In this document: in pieces, positions 1 to 5,924 of the stretch
Layout of the letters: the number at the start of each line of letters is the position of its first letter
How positions within the stretch are numbered: the first letter of the stretch is position 1
Assembly: GCA_002725445.1 (NCBI GenBank)
Contig: PBPD01000026.1
Span: forward strand, 1 to 9,556
Source of the DNA: Rickettsiales bacterium
GTDB taxonomy: Bacteria; Pseudomonadota; Alphaproteobacteria; Rickettsiales; UBA3002
Length of the DNA: 9,556 bases
Direction: 5' to 3'
Notes under the pieces: model-generated
The model's database searches: none
What the model was told of the DNA's origin: nothing
Seen by the model: the letters and a program-made list of their open reading frames with translations, nothing else
Translations under genes and position numbers: made by a program

Positions 1-213
1 AAGCTTGCTGCCATCTCCCAGCAATTGCTCGATCATCGGCAGATCGCGCGGGGTAGAAATAACCAGAATGTCACGAATACCCGCATGGATCATGGTCGAC
101 AGCGGATAGTAGACCATCGGCTTATCATACACTGGCAAAATCTGCTTGCTGATGGTGGTGGTGAGAGGCGCAAGGCGCGTGCCCGCACCGCCTGCCAGAA
201 TAATACCCTTCAT
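1..213 (-). CDS. rfbA: Glucose-1-phosphate thymidylyltransferase, N-terminal part (3' end outside window)
   Basis: Only the first 71 codons are present; the gene runs off the left edge. The enzyme family joins glucose-1-phosphate and dTTP to make dTDP-glucose, the first step towards dTDP-rhamnose and related sugars for lipopolysaccharide or capsule, in the cytosol. The visible part begins MKGIILAGGAGTRLAPLT, carrying the nucleotide-binding GGxGTR signature at residues 8-13. It continues with SKQILPVYDKPMVYYPLS at residues 22-39, which holds the conserved lysines of RmlA. The ATG lies 2 nt after the stop of rfbB, so the two are surely co-transcribed and probably translationally coupled. An AAGG element about 10 nt upstream, inside the end of rfbB, could serve as ribosome binding site. 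Identity is very likely despite truncation. Confidence 0.93.
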   Translation of the reverse strand, partial: MKGIILAGGAGTRLAPLTTTISKQILPVYDKPMVYYPLSTMIHAGIRDILVISTPRDLPMIEQLLGDGSKL

Positions 214-215
214 AA

Positions 216-1271
216 CTATGCTGCCTTTTTGTCCTTAATCGCAGTGCACCATGCACTATTATTCAAATACCATTGGATAGTTTGGCGCAACCCATCTTCA
301 AACGCGCCGTAAGTGCGTGTAAAGTTCAACTCTGCCTGCGCTTTGCTGTCATCAATCGCATAGCGGCGATCATGCCCGGCGCGGTCGGTCACAAACGTAA
401 TCAGATCACGGTAATTACGCCCTTCCTGTGGCGCTAACTCACCCAACACATCGCAAATGGCATGCACCACTTCAATATTGGTGCGCTCCGCATTGCCGCC
501 AAAACAATATGTCTCACCGGTGTTACCTTCGGTGAGCGCCAAATAGACGCCTGCGGCATGGTCTTCCACATGGATCCAGTCGCGCACGTTTTTTCCGTCG
601 CCATAAATTGGCAATGGCTGGCCTTCCAGCGCGTTGGTAATCATTCGTGGGATCAGTTTTTCAGGGTGCTGGCGTGGGCCATAATTATTGCTGCAATTAG
701 TCACTACCACCGGCAGCCCGTAGGTTTCGTGCCAGGCGCGCGCCAAATGATCACCTGCGGCTTTAGACGCCGAATAAGGCGAGTTTGGCTTCATGGCCGT
801 GGTTTCGGAAAACTTGCCCGTGTCCCCCAATGTGCCATACACCTCATCGGTCGAAATCTGCAACATACGGAAATTAGCCTTCGCCTCACCCTGCAGCCCG
901 TTCCAATATTGACGCGACGCTTCCAGCATGGTGTAGATGCCGTTGATATTGGTCTCGATAAAGGCAGACGGGTTTGCAATCGAATTATCGACATGGCTTT
1001 CCGCGGCAAAATTCACAACCGCGTCAACATTATGGTCGTTCAGCAAACGGCTGACCAATGCGCCGTCGCATATATCGCCTTCTACCAGACTATAGCTGCC
1101 CGCATAATTGCTGCTATCCAGCCAGCTGAGATTCTCCGGATGGCCCGCATAGGTCAATTTGTCGAGCACAATCACATGCTGACCACGCTCCACGCATTGC
1201 GCCACAAAGCACGAACCAATAAAGCCGGCACCGCCGGAAACAAGCAATGTTTTAGGTGTAATTTTTGTCAT
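216..1271 (-). CDS. rfbB: dTDP-glucose 4,6-dehydratase
   Basis: This 351-residue protein is a complete RmlB/RfbB of normal length, an extended short-chain dehydrogenase. It converts dTDP-glucose to dTDP-4-keto-6-deoxyglucose, the second step after RfbA. The Rossmann NAD motif GGAGFIGS is at residues 13-20. The catalytic T-D-E triplet typical of the dehydratases is at 141-143, within STDEVYG, and the YxxxK pair is Y166 and K170 in PYSASKAA. NNYGPRQHPEKLIPRM at 195-210 is the family's substrate-binding stretch. It starts at ATG 1271 with only a weak purine-rich upstream region. rfbA follows directly, and tonB lies 55 nt upstream on the same strand. No rfbC or rfbD is seen; they may lie beyond the left edge. 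Confidence 0.97.
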   Translation of the reverse strand: MTKITPKTLLVSGGAGFIGSCFVAQCVERGQHVIVLDKLTYAGHPENLSWLDSSNYAGSYSLVEGDICDGALVSRLLNDHNVDAVVNFAAESHVDNSIANPSAFIETNINGIYTMLEASRQYWNGLQGEAKANFRMLQISTDEVYGTLGDTGKFSETTAMKPNSPYSASKAAGDHLARAWHETYGLPVVVTNCSNNYGPRQHPEKLIPRMITNALEGQPLPIYGDGKNVRDWIHVEDHAAGVYLALTEGNTGETYCFGGNAERTNIEVVHAICDVLGELAPQEGRNYRDLITFVTDRAGHDRRYAIDDSKAQAELNFTRTYGAFEDGLRQTIQWYLNNSAWCTAIKDKKAA

Positions 1272-1301
1272 AACGCGCTCTTCTATCAGTCTGTCTGCTG
1301 C

Positions 1302-1324
1302 TTGGCAAGTATCCGCCTTGCCAG
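1302..1324 (-). other. Hairpin between tonB and rfbB without a T tract
   Basis: TGGCAAG (1303-1309) and CTTGCCA (1317-1323) form a perfect 7-bp stem around a 7-base loop. A possible T-G pair extends it to 1302 and 1324. It sits just after the tonB stop. No run of T follows it in the direction of transcription, so it is not a classical intrinsic terminator. It could stabilise the 3' end of the exb-tonB message or cause partial polarity before rfbB. Confidence 0.45.
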
Positions 1325-1326
1325 CA

Positions 1327-2223
1327 TTATTTTAGCTTAAAGGAAACGGGTACCAGAAACTCAATCAGGCTCCCACCGGGGTAATTGACCGGTGCACGTG
1401 GCACTGGGTTTGCGCGCCGTACCATTTCCAGCGCTGCTTGATTGAGAATCGCACTATTGGTAGGCCGCTCCACCGAAACAAAGCGTACATTGCCTGCGCG
1501 ATCAATACGGATACGCACCACCACTTCGCCTTCGATGCGCTGAGAACGCGCGACTTCAGGATAGATTTTATGTTGTGAAATCCATTGCGAAATCAACTGC
1601 TCGTAGCGGCGCACCATTTCTTCAGTTGCTGCACCGTCTGCGCCTGTCCATTGCGCATCTGCGCCGACTCCGGCCGATGTTGCGGGCTGGCGCACAAACT
1701 GAGTCGGATCAGACGCGATAGCGGGCCGCGCAGGAGCGGGTGCAGGCGCAGGCGCCGGTGCTGGCACGGGTTGCGGTTTGGCTTGCTTGGGCGCTGGCTT
1801 GTAACGGTCCGGGTTTTGCGACGGTGCTTTGCGCACCACGGGCGGGCTGGTCACCTTTTTTACCGGAGCTGGTTTGGCGGTTTGTTTTTTCTTCTTTTCC
1901 TGTGTGCGGAAATTGGCTGCGCCTTCAGCAGGTGCTTGCGCGTTGTCGCTTTCTGCTGCGTCACTGGCACTTTCCAACTCGCTAAAGTCCTGCACCTCAA
2001 ACGGTGTCATAGCATCGCCGCCACCCAGCTTGATATTCAGTGCACGCACAGGCACTTGCGTTACATCCGTTTCTGGCAAAAAATTCCATACCGTCAATGC
2101 CAACGCATGCAATCCGGCCGCGATCAAGCACATCATGGCAAAGTCCTTGCCTTGCAAATACGTGTTGGGGCCAATGGCAAATTTCGAATCGCGGAAAGTA
2201 CGCTGTTGCGGTGTTAGCTGCAT
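1327..2223 (-). CDS. tonB: TonB-family energy transducer
   Basis: The 298-residue protein has TonB layout. A cytoplasmic N-terminus of about 27 residues is followed by one membrane anchor near residues 28-49. The anchor contains H39, in the position of the functionally important anchor histidine of TonB proteins. Next come an acidic stretch (78-100), a lysine/proline-rich periplasmic spacer with repeated PA units (115-168), and a C-terminal TonB domain near 205-298. That domain includes the family's YP pair (Y221-P222), the GEVVVRIRID strand and the final FLVPVSFKL strand. Such proteins carry proton-motive energy from ExbB-ExbD to outer-membrane receptors. It is the last gene of the exb cluster; its ATG follows the second exbD stop by 2 nt (TAAGGATG). 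TolA is the main alternative, but no tolB or pal is nearby. Confidence 0.88.
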   Translation of the reverse strand: MQLTPQQRTFRDSKFAIGPNTYLQGKDFAMMCLIAAGLHALALTVWNFLPETDVTQVPVRALNIKLGGGDAMTPFEVQDFSELESASDAAESDNAQAPAEGAANFRTQEKKKKQTAKPAPVKKVTSPPVVRKAPSQNPDRYKPAPKQAKPQPVPAPAPAPAPAPARPAIASDPTQFVRQPATSAGVGADAQWTGADGAATEEMVRRYEQLISQWISQHKIYPEVARSQRIEGEVVVRIRIDRAGNVRFVSVERPTNSAILNQAALEMVRRANPVPRAPVNYPGGSLIEFLVPVSFKLK

Positions 2224-2225
2224 CC

Positions 2226-2630
2226 TTACCCTCCCAGCGTCTGCGTAATCAGCGACAGGTTTTTGCCGCCGGAGAGTTTAATCGTATCCATCATCTGGAT
2301 CAGCTTATGCGCTTCTAATTCAGAATCTGCCTTCACGGTGATGATGCGGTTTTTGTTAAGTGACAGCTGTTCTTCGAGCACGGGGCGCACATCTTCCGTT
2401 GCTACTAGCTCATCATTGATGATGATTTCATTATGCCGCCCCAGCAAAATCACAATATGCCCTTCATCCAGCACTTGGCCACTATCGGCCACGGGCAGGT
2501 CAATCGGCACTACATCAAACTTTTCAACCGTGCCCGCCACCAGAAAAAAGATAAGCAGCAAAAAGACCACATTAATCAACGGCACCATGCTGATCTGCTT
2601 GATAGGTTGTTTGCTACGTTCGATATCCAT
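2226..2630 (-). CDS. Second ExbD/TolR-family protein, with Asn replacing the key Asp
   Basis: This 134-residue protein has the ExbD/TolR plan: a short basic cytoplasmic N-terminus, one membrane helix (about residues 17-36) and a periplasmic domain. The helix reads MVPLINVVFLLLIFFLVAG. In ordinary ExbD and TolR this segment is PLIDV..., and the Asp is the residue needed for proton use. Here residue 20 is Asn, encoded by AAT at 2573-2571. The C-terminus has LSGGKN, matching LSGGRN in the neighbouring ExbD, so the two are probably a diverged duplication. The start codon overlaps the first exbD stop by one base (TGATG), which favours coupled translation. The protein may be a structural or regulatory partner in a mixed ExbD dimer; that role is inference. 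Confidence 0.9.
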   Translation of the reverse strand: MDIERSKQPIKQISMVPLINVVFLLLIFFLVAGTVEKFDVVPIDLPVADSGQVLDEGHIVILLGRHNEIIINDELVATEDVRPVLEEQLSLNKNRIITVKADSELEAHKLIQMMDTIKLSGGKNLSLITQTLGG

Positions 2631-3037
2631 CAGCGTTTCTCCTGCTGCCAGTCATCGATCTGCACATTGCGCCCACCACTCAGATAGACAATATCCATCA
2701 CCTTCACCAGTTGCTGCACGTTCACTTTCTCGGCGCTGAGAATCAGGATCTTTGTGTCTGGATCTTCCGCCACCGTGTCGAACAAAAATGCATCGAGCTC
2801 ACCATAGCCCATGAAACTGTCGCCCACGCGTAAACGGTTATCGTTGGTGATAAGAATGCGCAGCACATCGTCCGGGTTGGTCACTTTTTTCTGCCCCGAT
2901 GGCAAGGATAATTCCAGCGATTCCGACATCACAAAATTGGTCGAAAGCATGAAGAATACGATCAACAAAAACACCACATCGATCAGTGGTGTCAGCGGTA
3001 TTTGCTGGGTGCGACGCTCTTGTCGTTCCAGTTCCAT
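2630..3037 (-). CDS. exbD: ExbD/TolR-family biopolymer transport protein
   Basis: This 135-residue protein is a normal-looking ExbD. It has a short N-terminus and a single membrane helix (about residues 17-35) starting PLTPLIDVVFLLIVFFML, with the conserved proton-handling Asp at residue 20. A periplasmic domain follows, ending in YLSGGRNVQIDDW. In the family, ExbD dimers sit inside an ExbB pentamer in the inner membrane and convert proton flow into motion passed to TonB. The gene starts 14 nt after exbB, with AAGG about 8 nt before ATG 3037, and its TGA shares a base with the next start codon. Order and spacing show it is one of two ExbD subunits of the same operon. Confidence 0.93.
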   Translation of the reverse strand: MELERQERRTQQIPLTPLIDVVFLLIVFFMLSTNFVMSESLELSLPSGQKKVTNPDDVLRILITNDNRLRVGDSFMGYGELDAFLFDTVAEDPDTKILILSAEKVNVQQLVKVMDIVYLSGGRNVQIDDWQQEKR

Positions 3038-3051
3038 AGAGCCAGCCTTGC

Positions 3052-3852
3052 TTAGAAGCGGTTATAGGAAGGGTTCAGCAAACGCAGCGTGCTGCTGCTT
3101 TTGGGCGAAGAACGCATGGACTCAACCGCCTTTTCCTGTTCTTCGAGCGCCTCGCGGATAGAACGTTCACGATCTTCCAGCTCACGGCGCTGGCGGTCAT
3201 GCTCTGCTTTGGCCATTTCTTCCTCGTTACGGATGAAGCGGTCTTCCAGTGCCAGAATTTGTACGGTCACGTCTTTCATTTGCGAGCGGACTTTTTCAAT
3301 CACCCCGTCAATGATGTAATAGGCCGCCACTGCGGGAATCGCCACCGCCAAGCCGCCTACCGTTGTCAGCAATGCTTCCCAGATGCCGCCTGCCAGCATG
3401 GAAGGGTCAACACGCGTGCCCGCCTCACCCAGTTTGGAGAAGGCGCGTACCATACCAATCACAGTACCAAGCAAGCCCAATAAAGGCGCAGTCGTCGCCA
3501 CCATTTCCAACCCGCGCATATGCGACTCCAGATAGCGCAGCTCCGAAGACCCCACACGTGCAATCTCCGACTCGCGGCTTTTAATCGTCATATCGCGGTT
3601 CATGATACATTCAATCGCCACGCGCATTATCCGCGCCACAGGCCCGCGCGCGCCGGCCACCTTTTGCGAGGCCGCGGTAAGTTCACCTTGCTTCACATGC
3701 TGCATGGTACGATCCACATAGCTGGTGTTGAACACACCTGCGGTAATGAATTGCTGCACCTTATAAAAAATTACGCCCAGCGCATAGATAGACAGACCCA
3801 CCAGGATCAGCATCACCACGCCGCCTTTTTCCAGAATATCGATATCGAACAC
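3052..3852 (-). CDS. exbB: MotA/TolQ/ExbB-family proton channel protein
   Basis: This 266-residue inner-membrane protein begins with GTG at 3852, preceded by GGAG with a 7-nt gap, which decides the start. Three membrane segments are visible near residues 12-31, 117-139 and 158-180. The last two carry the family signatures TTAPLLGLLGTVIGMVRAF and LLTTVGGLAVAIPAVAAY, which line the channel. Between the first two lies a cytoplasmic domain (32-115) with the usual short helices. Residues about 185-248 form a highly charged E/R/K-rich stretch that should be a coiled coil, longer than in E. coli ExbB. It heads the exbB-exbD-exbD-tonB operon and supplies the channel scaffold for it. TolQ is an alternative name, but the tonB neighbour favours ExbB. 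Confidence 0.92.
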   Translation of the reverse strand: MFDIDILEKGGVVMLILVGLSIYALGVIFYKVQQFITAGVFNTSYVDRTMQHVKQGELTAASQKVAGARGPVARIMRVAIECIMNRDMTIKSRESEIARVGSSELRYLESHMRGLEMVATTAPLLGLLGTVIGMVRAFSKLGEAGTRVDPSMLAGGIWEALLTTVGGLAVAIPAVAAYYIIDGVIEKVRSQMKDVTVQILALEDRFIRNEEEMAKAEHDRQRRELEDRERSIREALEEQEKAVESMRSSPKSSSTLRLLNPSYNRF

Positions 3853-3900
3853 GCGAAAACTCCGAGCTGCTGTTGTTGTCGTTGGGATTGCGAGTCTTGA

Positions 3901-3929
3901 GTTTTAGTGCATGGATGCGTGCTTCGCAA
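3901..3929 (-). promoter_or_regulatory. Possible promoter for the exb-tonB operon
   Basis: On the minus strand TTGCGA (3929-3924) and TAAAAC (3906-3901) are separated by 17 bases. Each matches the sigma-70 consensus at four of six positions. Transcription would begin near 3894, about 40 nt before the exbB GTG. The match is modest, and read-through from the upstream Trm112-like gene is also possible. Confidence 0.3.
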
Positions 3930-3952
3930 CGAGATGTTGCCAAAAACTTAAC

Positions 3953-3961
3953 TTATCCACA
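3953..3961 (+). promoter_or_regulatory. Perfect DnaA box (TTATCCACA)
   Basis: The 9-mer TTATCCACA matches the strongest DnaA-binding consensus exactly. It lies in the 134-nt gap between the Trm112-like gene and exbB, upstream of the possible exb promoter. An identical copy, also preceded by AC, is at 9355-9363. A single box does not make an origin; it may titrate DnaA or tie nearby transcription to DnaA. Confidence 0.5.
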
Positions 3962-3986
3962 GCATAGGCACACAGCGTTTCAACGG

Positions 3987-4175
3987 CTAGTCGTCAAGCT
4001 TGCGCGCCTCTTCTACCAGCATGATCGGAATGCCATCGCGAATAGGATAAGCTAGCTTGCCTTGCTTCGAAATCAGCTCTTGCGCAGATTCATCATATTC
4101 CAGTGGCGCTTTGGTGAGCGGGCACACCAGAATTTCTAACAATTTAGGATCGATTATGGCAGGTTGTTGCGGCAT
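3987..4175 (-). CDS. Trm112/YcaR-family small protein (UPF0434-like)
   Basis: This 62-residue protein matches the YcaR/Trm112 group from end to end: LLEILVCPLTKAPLEYD near residues 12-28, then LAYPIRDGIPIMLVEEAR near 41-58. Members are small stand-alone proteins; related eukaryotic and archaeal Trm112 activates methyltransferases, but the bacterial role is poorly defined. Zinc-binding versions have two Cys pairs; here only one cysteine (residue 18) is seen, so no zinc site is expected. The start at 4175 is supported by GAGG 5 nt upstream. It is 134 nt upstream of exbB on the same strand, so it could share a transcript, though a DnaA box and possible promoter lie between. Confidence 0.88.
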   Translation of the reverse strand: MPQQPAIIDPKLLEILVCPLTKAPLEYDESAQELISKQGKLAYPIRDGIPIMLVEEARKLDD

Positions 4176-4254
4176 TATAACCTCAAAAAATCTAGAGTTT
4201 CTGCACCCTTTTCTAGCGTAGCTTGGGGTTTTTGAAAAGTTTTTTATGAAACAC

Positions 4255-4282
4255 TTGCATTCCCCGAAAAAATGGGTATGTT
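4255..4282 (+). promoter_or_regulatory. Promoter of the tRNA-Gly gene
   Basis: TTGCAT (4255-4260) and TATGTT (4277-4282) are separated by 16 bases. Transcription would begin near 4289, about 16 nt before the mature tRNA. The bases after the -10 (TGCGCTCC) are GC-rich, as in promoters of stable RNA genes under stringent control. It probably also drives the methyltransferase gene that follows. Confidence 0.55.
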
Positions 4283-4304
4283 TGCGCTCCTACCGAGGAC
4301 ATAA

Positions 4305-4379
4305 GCGGGTGTAGCTCAGGGGTAGAGCGCAACCTTGCCAAGGTTGAAGTCGTGAGTTCGAATCTCATCACCCGCTCCA
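4305..4379 (+). tRNA. tRNA-Gly (anticodon GCC), CCA encoded
   Basis: A full cloverleaf can be drawn. The acceptor stem is GCGGGTG pairing with CACCCGC, with discriminator T at 4376 and an encoded CCA at 4377-4379. The D arm is GCTCAGGGGTAGAGC. The anticodon stem is CAACC/GGTTG around the loop TTGCCAA, with anticodon GCC at 4337-4339. The T arm is GTGAG-TTCGAAT-CTCAT, with the last pair G-T. Anticodon GCC reads GGC and GGU glycine codons. A protein gene begins only 8 nt after the CCA. Confidence 0.97.
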
Positions 4380-4387
4380 TTTCGTCT

Positions 4388-5059
4388 ATGGCACATTTTA
4401 ATCTCCATTATTTCATGAACACATTGGCCGATAGCAAAGGCAGCGATATCTGCGTGCTGCAAATCGGCGCGATGGATGGCGTCACATTCGACCCGATGCA
4501 CGACTATATCAAACGATTTGACTGGGGTGGCCTGCTCGTAGAACCATTAGAGCCATATTTCTCGCAGCTGAAGGCAACCTATGCGGATAATCCGCGCATT
4601 ACATGCGTGCAAACGGCTATTGCCGATAAGGTGGGCAAGGTCACCTTTCATTGGGTGCCACCTGAAGCCATTGCCCCTGATAAAGTACCGCATACGCTAG
4701 GACTCGGCGCTGCCTCGCTTTACCCTGATCGCAATGCGCTGGCTTTTGATGAAGTGCGCCCCTATGTGCAAACGGTGGAAGCCACTGCCACCACCCTGCC
4801 TGCACTGCTACAAGGACACCCTCTGCAGAGTGTGGATGTGGTGTGCATAGACGCGGAAGGACATGACTATCAGATCATGGCGCAATTCCCGTTTGAGACA
4901 TTTCACCCATGGGTGATTCAATGCGAGCTGGTCAATATGCCAAAAGCAGAGCAGAACGCGCTCAAACGTTTGCTCGATGCGCAAGGCTACATTCACACCA
5001 AAGCGGGCTACAACCTGCTGGCGGTGTCGCTACGCTTCTTTGAGAAATTCAGCTATTAG
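4388..5059 (+). CDS. FkbM-family SAM-dependent methyltransferase
   Basis: From ATG 4388 the protein has 223 residues and covers a single class I methyltransferase domain. The SAM-binding motif VLQIGAMDG is at residues 23-31, the acidic ribose-binding end of strand two is VEP at 51-53, and IDAEGHDYQIM at 154-164 is the FkbM signature. Family members O-methylate sugars or secondary metabolites; the substrate here cannot be read. An upstream in-frame GTG at 4352 lies inside the tRNA, so ATG 4388 was chosen. ATG 4415 is also possible but would trim residues before the domain. Neither has a clear ribosome binding site. The gene ends overlapping the bfr stop on the opposite strand, leaving no room for a terminator. 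Confidence 0.85.
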   Translation: MAHFNLHYFMNTLADSKGSDICVLQIGAMDGVTFDPMHDYIKRFDWGGLLVEPLEPYFSQLKATYADNPRITCVQTAIADKVGKVTFHWVPPEAIAPDKVPHTLGLGAASLYPDRNALAFDEVRPYVQTVEATATTLPALLQGHPLQSVDVVCIDAEGHDYQIMAQFPFETFHPWVIQCELVNMPKAEQNALKRLLDAQGYIHTKAGYNLLAVSLRFFEKFSY

Positions 5060-5520
5060 ACCTGTGACTGCAGGTAATTCTGCTCGCCAATCGCATCCAG
5101 AATACCAAGCTGCTGCTTCAACCACAGATAATGCTCTTCTTCGCTGACCAGAATGCCTGACAGCAACTCAACCGTGCCATAATCAATGGTTTTATCGGCA
5201 TAGGCGATGGCTTCCTTCAAATCAGGAATCGCCTTTTCTTCCATCTTGAAATCGGCTTTCAGCATTTCGGGCGCGGTTTCACCAATCAGTAATTTGCCGA
5301 GATCCTGAAAATTTGGCAATCCACCCAGATACAAAATACGCTCAGCGATCGCATCGGCATGCTTCATCTCGTCGATCGACTCTTCATATGCTTTATCAGC
5401 CAGCGCGTTATAGCCCTGATTTTTCAGAATTTTACTGTGAAGAAAATACTGGTTGATCGCGGTTAATTCATTTTTCAGAATACCGTTCAAATGATCGATC
5501 ATTTTGGTGTCTGTCTGCAT
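5056..5520 (-). CDS. bfr: Bacterioferritin
   Basis: This 154-residue protein has typical bacterioferritin length and a four-helix ferritin sequence. The six ferroxidase ligands are all present at standard numbering: E18, E51, H54, E94, E127 and H130. M52, the usual haem-binding methionine, is also there. The protein is expected to form a 24-subunit shell that oxidises and stores iron in the cytosol. A strong ribosome binding site, GGAGG at 5530-5526, lies 5 nt before ATG 5520. The gene follows bfd by 48 nt on the same strand, so the ferredoxin that helps release the iron is made from the same message. Its last 4 bases overlap the convergent methyltransferase gene. Confidence 0.97.
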   Translation of the reverse strand: MQTDTKMIDHLNGILKNELTAINQYFLHSKILKNQGYNALADKAYEESIDEMKHADAIAERILYLGGLPNFQDLGKLLIGETAPEMLKADFKMEEKAIPDLKEAIAYADKTIDYGTVELLSGILVSEEEHYLWLKQQLGILDAIGEQNYLQSQV

Positions 5521-5568
5521 CGTGCCCTCCGTTAGATGCAGGCATATTACAGATGTAGGTCAGAAAAT

Positions 5569-5754
5569 CTAGGCGAGTTTTTGCGGCGCGGCGTTGGGCA
5601 ACATTACATCTTCAATATAACACAGGCATTGCCCGCATTTAGGCGTTTGATTAAGCGCTGCAAACACATCTTCTGCTTGCCTCGAGTTGGGGCAGGTACT
5701 GCAGGCTTGCTCAATATCTTTATCGCGAATGGCGTTACACACACAAATGATCAT
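5569..5754 (-). CDS. bfd: Bacterioferritin-associated ferredoxin (BFD-like [2Fe-2S])
   Basis: This 61-residue protein fits the BFD-like [2Fe-2S] fold. It begins MIICVCNAI, with C4 and C6, and has CGQC (C40, C43) later, giving the family's C-x-C and C-x2-C cluster ligands. Three additional cysteines (C18, C21, C45) are present. In known systems Bfd docks on bacterioferritin and passes electrons to the stored iron, releasing it when iron is short. The gene lies 48 nt upstream of bfr on the same strand, directly downstream of a promoter covered by Fur-like sites, which fits an iron-regulated bfd-bfr operon. Purine-rich AGAGA precedes the ATG. Confidence 0.93.
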   Translation of the reverse strand: MIICVCNAIRDKDIEQACSTCPNSRQAEDVFAALNQTPKCGQCLCYIEDVMLPNAAPQKLA

Positions 5755-5776
5755 AATTCTCTACACACCGGAAGTT

Positions 5777-5795
5777 ACGTATGAGAATCATTATC
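5777..5795 (-). promoter_or_regulatory. Fur-box-like operator 1
   Basis: This 19-mer agrees with the classical E. coli Fur box at 14 of 19 positions, and its core TATGAGAATCATT (5780-5792) matches AATGATAATCATT at 11 of 13. It covers the -10 of the bfd promoter and lies 22 bp upstream of the bfd start. A related iron or manganese regulator of the Fur family could be the binder. Confidence 0.65.
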
Positions 5796-5818
5796 ACCTA
5801 TTTCTACACACTTGTAAA
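5790..5818 (-). promoter_or_regulatory. Promoter of the bfd-bfr operon
   Basis: On the minus strand the -35 TTTACA (5818-5813) and -10 GATAAT (5795-5790) each match the sigma-70 consensus at five of six positions, with an ideal 17-base spacer. Transcription would begin near 5783, giving a leader of about 29 nt before bfd. Both hexamers are overlapped by Fur-box-like sites. Confidence 0.72.
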
Positions 5819-5835
5819 TGAGAATGATTTGCATT
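5814..5835 (-). promoter_or_regulatory. Fur-box-like operator 2
   Basis: The segment contains GTAAATGAGAATGATTTGC (13 of 19 matches to the Fur box) and the overlapping partial palindrome AATGATTTGCATT (5823-5835). It covers the bfd -35. It shares ATGAGAATSATT with operator 1; the two copies start 37 nt apart. Confidence 0.5.
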
Positions 5836-5924
5836 ATTGCATTTTTCTCGTATTAGCCCATTCACCCCCATTCCTTCGCACTGCAACAGACAAAAAATAA
5901 ATTTATTTTCGTAAATATTATATT

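Noticed and set aside
1..6. HindIII site AAGCTT at the very start, suggesting a cloning junction
   Set aside because: The site is in frame within a normal rfbA sequence and could be natural; the window edge alone does not prove a clone end.
462..1340. Long open frame of 292 codons on the plus strand
   Set aside because: It lies antisense to the well-supported rfbB, has no recognisable domain, and is explained by the codon pattern of the real gene.
3761..3943. 60-codon minus-strand frame overlapping the start of exbB
   Set aside because: It covers the exbB leader and first codons in another frame, with no family match and no ribosome binding site of note.
4352..4387. Upstream GTG start for the methyltransferase
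   Set aside because: It would begin inside the tRNA-Gly T arm and add residues with no family match; ATG 4388 is more sensible.
4305..4387. tRNA-Gly as attachment site of an integrated element
   Set aside because: No integrase is present and the tRNA 3' end is not repeated elsewhere in the window.
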